This document shows positions 34,290 through 41,868 of a stretch of DNA of 41,868 nt, piece by piece. The position numbers were made by a program, and so were the translations under genes. The stretch is from Gammaproteobacteria bacterium. GTDB lineage: Bacteria > Pseudomonadota > Gammaproteobacteria > Chromatiales > Chromatiaceae. Within the stretch, counting starts at the first letter, position 1; each line of letters starts with the position of its first letter. The stretch spans positions 1 through 41,868 of the forward strand of contig JASJCU010000021.1 in assembly GCA_030065815.1 (NCBI GenBank), read 5' to 3'. The notes below the pieces were generated by a model, which was not told the origin of the DNA, did not search any database, and saw only the letters and a program-made list of their open reading frames with translations.

Positions 34290-36668
34290 TCACTCCTTCG
34301 ACGCGGCGTACGTCTTGAGCAACGTGTTGAGCATCTCCGTATGCTGGGCATCGGTCAGCGTGCCCGGCTCGGAGACCTTGGCCCACAGCTCGGCATTGGT
34401 CATCTCGCGATGGCAGCCAAGGCACAGGCCGGTGCGCTCCATGCCGTCACGCATCTCTTTCGGCAGCGAGCGCGACAGCGGCCAGTGGGTACCAACGGTC
34501 TGGGTCTGCTGGCCGTCCTTGATGATCGTCGACCAGTCGTAGTCCAGATCGGCAATTTTCGGGATCTGGATCTGGTAGCGACCCGGGATCACCTGGCCGG
34601 TCTTCTGGTCGATCAGATCCTCGACGATGTCGACCGGGTAGCGGGCCTGGAACACGCCGCCGGAGACGCCGTAGCCGAGCGCCTTCGGGTTGTTGTGGCA
34701 CGACTCGCAGGTCCGTGCCTTGCGCTGTGCCGAGTGCGGCTGCACCGGTGCCATGTCGATCGAGTCCGGCGTACGCTCCTGGCCCAGCTCCCGCTGCTCG
34801 TCGAACGACTTGCCGAGCTGGTTCAGCGCGACGACCTCGTTGTTGCGGTCGAACACCGTGTAGACGATCTGGCAGCCCGGCATCAGCGGGGTCACGCGGC
34901 CCTCGCCGTTGATGCCCAGGACCGGCTCTTCCCAACGCAGGTAGGAGCGGGTCTCGAATACCTTGCCGGGGCTCTTCAGGCCATGCGTGCCGAGCGGCGA
35001 CTCGGCGGTCTGGCCGCGTTCGTCGCGCTTGCTGCCGCCGGCCAGCCAGTCGGTGTCGCTGTACGGCACGCCCGACTTGTCCTTGCCGTAGTTGACCTGC
35101 ACGTGGCAGCCGTAGCATTGCGGCACCCACGAGGCATGGCAGGCATAGCACTCGAGGCTGTCGTTGTGCTTCTGCACCGCGTTCATCGCGACCATCGCGT
35201 CCGGCGACTTCCAGGTGTTGTCGAGTTTCAGCTGCTTGAGCAGCGGCACCTCGAAGTCGTTGCCGGTCGCCGAGTGCATGATGACCTTCTTGCCGTCCTT
35301 GACGACGTTGCCGAACGCGTTGCCGCGCGTGGTCTTGAGGTAACCGTCACGCTTGTCGTAGGTCGTCGCGAACGCGGCGGTCTCGGTCTGCAGCGTGTCG
35401 GTCAGGCCGCGCGCCTTCTGCGGCAGGTCCTTGGCGAACTCTTCGGAGTAGCCGATCGGCAGCTCCCACGGGAACTCTTCGGTCGTGCCGTGGCAGTCCT
35501 GACATTCGATCTCGACCTGCGCCAGCGTGGTGCCGAAGATGTTGCCGTCACCGTGCATGTCGATCGACGTGTGGCAGTCCTGGCACAACAGGCCGCCGCG
35601 CGGGTTCTCCGGACGCGAATCGATCTGGTGATGCAGGTCGTCGGAGATGAACAGGTAGTTCTTGGTGTGCAGTTTCGGCTGCTTGCCGCCGCTGGAGTTG
35701 TACGGCGAGCCGTAGGGGAACTCCATCAAACCCTGGTAGGTCACGCCGATACGCTTGCCGCGGTTGTGGCAGGAGTTGCAGGTCTCGACCGGGATGCCCG
35801 AGTACTCGACGTCGCCGTGCTTGACCCTGGTCTTGCGCGTCGCCTGGATCTTGTGGGTAAGCATGTGGCCCTTCTCGGTCTTGTTGATGGTCGGGTCCTT
35901 GCCCTCGTAGTAGCCCTCGTTGCCGTACGGGATGTGGCACGACGAGCAGCCCATGCCGCGGTAGTCGCCGCGCTTCTCGCGCCCCTTGATGCCGACGTGG
36001 CAGCGCTGGCACTGCTGACGCTGGTACGTGAAGCCGGCCAGCTTGGGATCCTTCTCGATCTCCTCGACGCTCGGCTGCGGCACCTGGGTCAATTCAGTCG
36101 GGAACTGGTCGCCGTGCGCCGCGATCATCGCCTGCATGTAGGCCTTGTACTCGTCCGAACCGACCTGCGGCACCTGGCCGTCGGTATCCTTGACGTCGTA
36201 GTTGCCCCAAGGCACCTTGTGGTCCTGCACCTCGGCGATGCCCCAGGTATGCAGGTTGCCCTGGATCTTGCCGGCCTCGGTGTTCATCAGTGAGCGCTCG
36301 ACCCGGTAGGCGTAACCGATGTGGCACTGGCCGCACGAGCGGTCGGCAATCCACACCGAGCCCGGATCCGGGTAGAAGGCCTGCGGGCCCCTGCCGTTCT
36401 TCAGGCCGGGCGGCGAACCGCGGTGCGCGGCCTCGACGGTGGTGCCGTTGGGGTCGCCGCCGTGACAGGTGACACAGCCCTCGGGGTCGCCGTTGGCCGA
36501 GCCGATCGCCTTGATCTGCAGCATCATCGCCGCGGCGTCGTCACGGATATCCTCGATGCCGTCGTGACAGGCCAGGCAGCCCGGCTTGCCGGATGGCGAT
36601 ATCGGCGTGGCCCCGAATGCGGCGCCGGCAATCAGCGAGAGTGCCAGTAGCGCGATTATTCTTTGCAT
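34290..36668 (-). CDS. Dodecaheme c-type cytochrome, periplasmic
   Basis: A signal peptide (MQRIIALLALSLIAGAAFGA) is followed by 12 CXXCH heme-binding motifs in 792 residues, at about 31, 65, 112, 220, 241, 297, 362, 389, 507, 518, 654 and 749. Heme 1 to 3 and 4 to 8 form clusters, and a ~115-residue heme-free stretch lies before hemes 9 and 10. The motifs are CLACH, CVTCH, CGQCH, CQRCH, CSSCH, CNSCH, CQDCH (twice), CYACH, CYGCH, CESCH and CLGCH. I do not recognise a named enzyme; no CXXXCH or Lys-ligated CXXCK site is seen. An electron carrier or reductase is likely. The ATG at 36668 has a GGAG upstream. A sigma-54 promoter and two enhancer-like palindromes precede it, and a terminator follows. 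Confidence 0.9.
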   Translation of the reverse strand: MQRIIALLALSLIAGAAFGATPISPSGKPGCLACHDGIEDIRDDAAAMMLQIKAIGSANGDPEGCVTCHGGDPNGTTVEAAHRGSPPGLKNGRGPQAFYPDPGSVWIADRSCGQCHIGYAYRVERSLMNTEAGKIQGNLHTWGIAEVQDHKVPWGNYDVKDTDGQVPQVGSDEYKAYMQAMIAAHGDQFPTELTQVPQPSVEEIEKDPKLAGFTYQRQQCQRCHVGIKGREKRGDYRGMGCSSCHIPYGNEGYYEGKDPTINKTEKGHMLTHKIQATRKTRVKHGDVEYSGIPVETCNSCHNRGKRIGVTYQGLMEFPYGSPYNSSGGKQPKLHTKNYLFISDDLHHQIDSRPENPRGGLLCQDCHTSIDMHGDGNIFGTTLAQVEIECQDCHGTTEEFPWELPIGYSEEFAKDLPQKARGLTDTLQTETAAFATTYDKRDGYLKTTRGNAFGNVVKDGKKVIMHSATGNDFEVPLLKQLKLDNTWKSPDAMVAMNAVQKHNDSLECYACHASWVPQCYGCHVQVNYGKDKSGVPYSDTDWLAGGSKRDERGQTAESPLGTHGLKSPGKVFETRSYLRWEEPVLGINGEGRVTPLMPGCQIVYTVFDRNNEVVALNQLGKSFDEQRELGQERTPDSIDMAPVQPHSAQRKARTCESCHNNPKALGYGVSGGVFQARYPVDIVEDLIDQKTGQVIPGRYQIQIPKIADLDYDWSTIIKDGQQTQTVGTHWPLSRSLPKEMRDGMERTGLCLGCHREMTNAELWAKVSEPGTLTDAQHTEMLNTLLKTYAASKE

Positions 36669-36734
36669 GATGTCTCTCCGTTGGGAAATCGACCGCATCG
36701 ACCGGCTCGACGCGCGAAATCAGTTACGGAGGAC

Positions 36735-36749
36735 GCAGGATCCGTGCCG
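36735..36749 (-). promoter_or_regulatory. Sigma-54 (-24/-12) promoter of the cytochrome gene
   Basis: On the minus strand CGGCACG-GATC-CTGC matches the consensus TGGCACG-N4-TTGC at 9 of 11 defined positions, with GG and GC exactly 10 bases apart. It lies 67 bases before the start codon, and the predicted transcript starts near 36724. A sigma-54 regulator gene is directly upstream. Confidence 0.8.
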
Positions 36750-36889
36750 GCAGATTCGTGCCGTGCGGGCCGTTTGACCTGGCTCAAACCAGCCTGCCGC
36801 GACGACCACAATTCAACGACTTGACGCGGCGTCGAACGCGCCCGCTGCACGCGTGCGCGAACCGCGACACGCGCCGCCGCCGCGCGATC

Positions 36890-36908
36890 GCGGAACGAGT
36901 CGTTCAAC
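36890..36908. promoter_or_regulatory. Enhancer-like palindrome, promoter-proximal copy
   Basis: GAACGA-G-TCGTTC is perfect over the inner 13 bases and weaker outside. It shares the GAACGA/TCGTTC half-sites of the copy at 36931-36949, with centres 41 bases apart (about four helical turns). It is ~175 bases upstream of the predicted sigma-54 start. Confidence 0.72.
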
Positions 36909-36930
36909 GGGACGCGGCAAGCGGGCGCTG

Positions 36931-36949
36931 ATTGAACGAATCGTTCAAT
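36931..36949. promoter_or_regulatory. Enhancer-like palindrome, distal copy (perfect 19 bp)
   Basis: ATTGAACGA-A-TCGTTCAAT is a perfect 9+1+9 palindrome six bases past the stop codon of the sigma-54 regulator. Position, symmetry and the second phased copy fit an upstream activator site for that regulator, about 215 bases from the predicted promoter start. Confidence 0.8.
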
Positions 36950-36954
36950 GCAGG

Positions 36955-38327
<1,373 letters not shown>

Positions 38328-38331
<4 letters not shown>

Positions 38332-40934
38332 GCACGCACCCCCGCACCGACTCGGTCGCCGTCGTCGGTCGCCGTGAGTTCGCCGTTGGCCGGGGTCAGC
38401 GGCAGCTGCACGATCGCGCAGGTGCCGTGCGGCGGGTTCGGCGTCAGCGCGACGGCGGCGGCGTGCAGGTCGGCGATCTGGCGGACGATCGCCAGGCCCA
38501 GGCCGGTGCCCTTGGTGCGCGTCGTCACGAACGGCTCGAACAGGCGGTCGCGCACCTCCGGGTCGATGCCGTCGCCGTTGTCGCAGACGCGAAAGCAGAT
38601 CTGGCGACCGGACTCGTGCATGACCAGCTCGACGCTGAGCCGCACCTCGCGTCCGCCGACCGGCCGCACCGCCGCGGCCTGCAGCGCGTTGACCAGCAGA
38701 TTGGACAACAGCTGGCGCAGCTTCGACGCATCACCGGGAAAGGTCGGCAGGCCCGGTGGACAGGTCGCGCTGACGTGCACCTCGTACTCGGCGATGCGGC
38801 GGCGCACCGTGCCGATCACACCGGTCACCAGCTTCTCCGCGTCCAGCCACGTCGTCTTCAGTTCACCGGGGCGGGCGTAGGTCAGCATGTCGGTAATGAT
38901 ATCTTCCATGTAGCGCACCTGCTCCTGGCCGATCGCGACGGTCTCGCGCGCCTGCTGCGTCTGCACCTGCTTGCCGAGCATCTGCACCGCCATCTTCACC
39001 GATGACAGCGGATTGCGCAGGTCGTGGGCGAGCATCGTCGCCATCTGCCCCATCGCCGCGAGCGCCTGCGCGCGCGCCAGTTCCTGGCTGCGCGCGTCGA
39101 CCTCGCGCTGCAGCCGCTTGCGTTCGGTGATGTCCTCCTTGACTGCGAGGAAGTGCGTGATCTGGCCGTCGGCGTCGCGCAGCGCCGATATCGCCGCCGC
39201 CTCCCAGTACAGCGAACCGTCCTTGCGCCGGTTGTGGAACTCGCCGCGCCACTCCCCGCCCGTGGTCAATGCCTGCCACAGTGCCCGGTACTCGGATGGC
39301 GGGGTCTCGCCGGACTTGAGTACGCTCGGGTTGCGCCCGCGCACTTCGTCGAAGCGGTAACCGGTGACCTCGGTGAACTTCGGGTTGACGTACTCGATGT
39401 TGCCGTTGCGGTCGGTGATCTGCACGATCGCCGGGCTCTGCTGCACCGCCTGCGACAGTTTGCGCACCTCTTCTTCGGCGCGACGCCGCTCGGTGATGTC
39501 CTCGCCGATCGCCGTCAGGCCGACGACATGGCCGCGCGCATCGCGCGCCGGCGTGTTGTTCCATGCGATCAGGCGGCGCTCGCCGGCGCGGGTCACGACC
39601 TCGCCCTCGAACTCCGGCGGCAGCTCGCCGAAGCGGTCGAGGCGCTCGAGCACGCGCTGCACCGCATCGCGCTGTTCGACCGGCACGAACCGCTCCACCC
39701 AGTCGCTGCCGATCACCTCGTCGCGCCGCCAGCCGGTCAGATCGAGCAGGTAATGGTTGCAGAACGTCAGGCGCCCACGGATGTCGACCATCAACGCGGC
39801 CAGATCGATGTCTTCGAGGGTCTGGCGGAATCGCTGCTCGTAGGCGCGCTGACCCTCGGCGGCACGGCGGTGGTAATTGGCATGGGCGACGAGATAGGCG
39901 AGCAGCGCCAACAGGCCGAGTATGCCGAGGTACAGACCGGCGTGGCGCGCGATGAACGGGCCCAGACCGAGCGCCGCGGCGTCCAGCCGCACATGCGAGA
40001 CGACGCGCCATACCGGCCCTTCCAGCGGCGGCAGGGCGCGCGCGCTCGGCGCCGACGCGACCTCGACCGCCGGCCTGACCGTCGCGAACGTGAACATGCC
40101 GGCATCGACGATCTGTTGGCCCGACCCGCGCTGCCGGATCAGCCGCCATGCCGCCGGGAAACGCCGCGCGAAGGTCACGTCGCGTCCGAACATGAAGCCC
40201 CATGCCTCGTCGCGGCGCGGGCTGCTGAGCCAGTAGCCGTCGTCGTTGAGCAGCTGCACGTGGTCGGCGATATTCGCCGCGGCCTGGCGAAAGCGCTCGA
40301 GCAGACGGTCGCCGAGGTAGTTGAGCACGACCAGGCCCTGGCGTCGCCCGTCGATGTCGAACACCGGCGTCGCGAAGCGCAGCACCGGTTTCGCCGGCTG
40401 TTCGACGATACCGTCCTCGACGTTGAGGTCGAGCGGCGACAGGTAGACCTGGCCGCGATCGAGCTGCAGCCCCTGTTTGACGTAGTAGCGGCCGCCCTTT
40501 TCCTGCAGCGCGTCCGGCGCGACCAGCTCGGCACCGCCACGGCCGAGGTTGACGCGCACGACCTCGCGGCCGCGCAGGTCGATGAAGCGGATCTGGTCGT
40601 ACAGCTGCTTCTCGCGGGCGAAGGTCACGAACACCTCGGCGAGGAAGCGGCGCCGGCCTTCGGCGGTCTGCGGGTCGAAGTTGAGGCTCTCGAGCAGACG
40701 ACCGAGGAACATCAGGTCGGTCGTGACACCGGTGATGTCGGCGACCAGCGCACGCCGCGCCAGCTCGACGTTGAGCGTCTCGTTGGTATCGCGACGGGTG
40801 CGCTCGGCGCGGTAGTCGATGTAGAAATGGACGACGACGACGGCACCGAGCAGCAGCGTCAGTGCGACGAACAGGCCGGCGAACATCGGCCACGCCGACG
40901 CACGGGTCGGCAGTTGTGCCCCGGTATCGCTCAT
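38328..40934 (-). CDS. Membrane sensor histidine kinase with Cache and two PAS domains
   Basis: The 868-residue kinase has a first membrane helix (about 16-38), a large periplasmic double-Cache-type sensor (LYDQIRFIDLRGREVVRVNLGRG; PVLRFATPVFDIDGRRQGLVVLNYLG; DDGYWLSSPRRDEAWGFMFG) and a second helix (near 330). Two PAS domains follow (VDIRGRLTFCNHYLLDLTGWRRDEVIG; ITDRNGNIEYVNPKFTEVTGYRFDEVRGRNPSVLKSGETP), then HisKA with His637 in LAHDLRNPLSSVK and an ATPase domain (LLVNALQAA, DNGDGIDPEV, GTGLGLAIVRQIADLHAA). The ATG at 40934 lacks a strong ribosome-binding site; a GTG at 40964 is possible. It is co-translated with the sigma-54 regulator. The signal is unknown. Confidence 0.93.
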
Positions 40935-40975
40935 GACGGCGCGCGACCGGGTGCGGGAGGGCACGGTGACGGCAT
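40931..40975 (-). CDS. Possible 14-residue leader peptide coupled to the kinase gene
   Basis: An ATG at 40975 directly follows a strong AGGAGAG sequence and encodes MPSPCPPAPGRAPS, whose TGA overlaps the kinase ATG as ATGA. The kinase start itself has almost no ribosome-binding site, so its translation could depend on the leader. The proline/serine-rich peptide may also stall ribosomes. No direct proof; it may be chance. Confidence 0.4.
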   Translation of the reverse strand: MPSPCPPAPGRAPS

Positions 40976-41068
40976 CTCTCTCCTGTTGGCCGGACGGTCG
41001 ATGCGGCTAGTCTTGCAAGTATTCGTGTGGGCGGCAAAACCGCACGCCCCGATCCGCGGAGATGAGCA

Positions 41069-41809
41069 GTGGCCGACGATGCCGTCGAACTCGCCGATCT
41101 GACCTGGCTGCAGGCCCGCGATGCGTTGCGCCGCGACAGCGTCGTCATGATCCCGCTCGGCGCCGCCGCCAAGCAGCACGGACCGCACCTGCGCCTGGAC
41201 AACGACCTGCGACTCGCCGAGCACCTAAAACGGCGGGTCATGCGGCACTGCAGCGTGGTCGTCGCGCCGCCCCTGAACTACCACCACTACCCGGCGTTCA
41301 CCCGTTACCCCGGCTCGGTGAGCCTGGCCGCGGACACCGCGCGCGACCTCGTCGTCGACGTCGTGCGCAGCCTGGCCGCGTTCGGCCCGCGACGCTTCTA
41401 CGTGCTCAACACCGGGCTGTCGACCGCCGGACCGCTACGCCAAGCCGCTACCGTCGTGGCCGCCGACGGCGTGCTGCTGCGCTTCACCGACATCGAACGG
41501 GCCGGCGCCGACGTCGCTGCACGGCTGCTGCAGCAGGTGCGCGGCAGTCACGCCGACGAAGGCGAGACCTCGATGATGCTGCACCTCGACCCGCAGCGCG
41601 TCGACATGTCGCGTGCCGTGCGCGACGACCGGCCGCGCAACGGCCGCGGCGGCTTCTCGCCCGCGGCCGGCCACCCCGGCGTCTACTCGCCGTCCGGCAG
41701 CTGGGGCGACCCGACGCTGGCCACTACCGCCAAGGGCAAGGCGCTGGTCGACGCGCTGATCGACGCGATCGTCGCCGACATCGAGCGCCTGCGGCACACG
41801 CGGGCATGA
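41069..41809 (+). CDS. Creatininase-family protein with altered metal site
   Basis: The 246-residue product follows the creatininase amidohydrolase plan: IPLGAAAKQHGPHLRLDND near residue 30-46, NYHHYPAFTRYPGSVSL, and HADEGETSMMLHLDP near residue 161. In active creatininases the first motif contains Glu-x-His and a later Asn-Gly-His-Gly motif supplies a metal histidine. Here the Glu position is Lys35 and the later motif reads LNTGLSTAGPL, so both are lost, while His37, Asp46 and the Glu pair at 164/166 remain. I recall a subfamily with this KxHGPHL/NTGxST pattern, but its function is unknown to me. The GTG at 41069 has a GGAG eight bases upstream. It is divergent from the kinase gene. Confidence 0.85.
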   Translation: MADDAVELADLTWLQARDALRRDSVVMIPLGAAAKQHGPHLRLDNDLRLAEHLKRRVMRHCSVVVAPPLNYHHYPAFTRYPGSVSLAADTARDLVVDVVRSLAAFGPRRFYVLNTGLSTAGPLRQAATVVAADGVLLRFTDIERAGADVAARLLQQVRGSHADEGETSMMLHLDPQRVDMSRAVRDDRPRNGRGGFSPAAGHPGVYSPSGSWGDPTLATTAKGKALVDALIDAIVADIERLRHTRA

Positions 41810-41817
41810 CGGGCTCG

Positions 41818-41846
41818 CCGGCGGGAACCGGCGCGACGCCCGCCGG
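41818..41846. repeat. 8-bp inverted repeat after the creatininase-family gene
   Basis: CCGGCGGG and CCCGCCGG, perfect arms separated by 13 bases, begin 9 bases after the stop codon. It could be part of a terminator, but no T-run follows before the window ends. Confidence 0.45.
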
Positions 41847-41868
41847 TCACAGCAGCTCGCTGGGCGGG

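Noticed and set aside
36741-36765. Second -24/-12-like match on the minus strand (GGCACG followed by CTGC)
   Set aside because: The GG and GC are 9 bases apart, not 10; the neighbouring match at 36735-36749 has exact spacing.

Overview
The window is GC-rich chromosomal DNA with densely packed, mostly recognisable genes. It looks like a gammaproteobacterium. The main reasons are the miaB-phoH(ybeZ)-ybeY-corC(ybeX)-lnt gene order, a glutathione-based peroxide module (peroxiredoxin-glutaredoxin fusion plus glutathione reductase), pilU, and an RND pump with an adjacent TetR regulator. A 12-heme periplasmic cytochrome with its own sigma-54 control suggests respiratory flexibility, for example an anaerobic or sulfur/nitrogen-using member of a Chromatiales-like group. 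That last placement is inference. I saw no rRNA, tRNA, CRISPR array, integrase or transposase.

Layout. 1-4.7 kb: the end of a DUF748 protein, pilU, a META-domain protein, then an unusual pair made of a papain-like protease/alpha-beta hydrolase fusion and a GH108 muramidase. 4.74-5.42 kb: a gene-free stretch holding a large imperfect inverted repeat with two covarying hairpins. 5.4-10.1 kb: recG, a divergent HDOD protein, small ORFs and a YjbQ protein. 10.1-13.1 kb: an IalB-like protein, divergent from the peroxiredoxin-glutaredoxin and glutathione reductase genes; an OxyR-like operator lies between them. 13.1-20.5 kb: a TIR protein, a GAF histidine kinase and a TetR regulator on the minus strand, divergent from an RND efflux operon. 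Two TetR-type palindromes sit on the RND promoter. 20.5-25.6 kb: small proteins, a DctD-like regulator with an altered GAFTGA loop, an SCP2-like protein on the opposite strand, a DctB-like kinase and RidA. 25.6-31.1 kb: a small lipoprotein, then lnt, corC, ybeY, phoH and miaB. 31.2-34.2 kb: an HMA-like small protein, a broken ZIP-like transporter gene, a DUF2238 membrane protein, a periplasmic protein and a TPR lipoprotein. 34.3-40.9 kb: the dodecaheme cytochrome, a sigma-54 response regulator and a PAS histidine kinase. 41.1-41.8 kb: a creatininase-family protein with a changed active site.

The best-supported regulatory story is at 34-41 kb. Kinase and regulator are encoded head to tail. Two palindromes about four helical turns apart lie just past the regulator stop codon. 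A -24/-12 promoter with exact GG-N10-GC spacing lies about 150-200 bp further on, and the dodecaheme cytochrome gene follows, ending in a strong hairpin terminator. The whole circuit can be read from the sequence. The electron-transfer role of the cytochrome is unknown.
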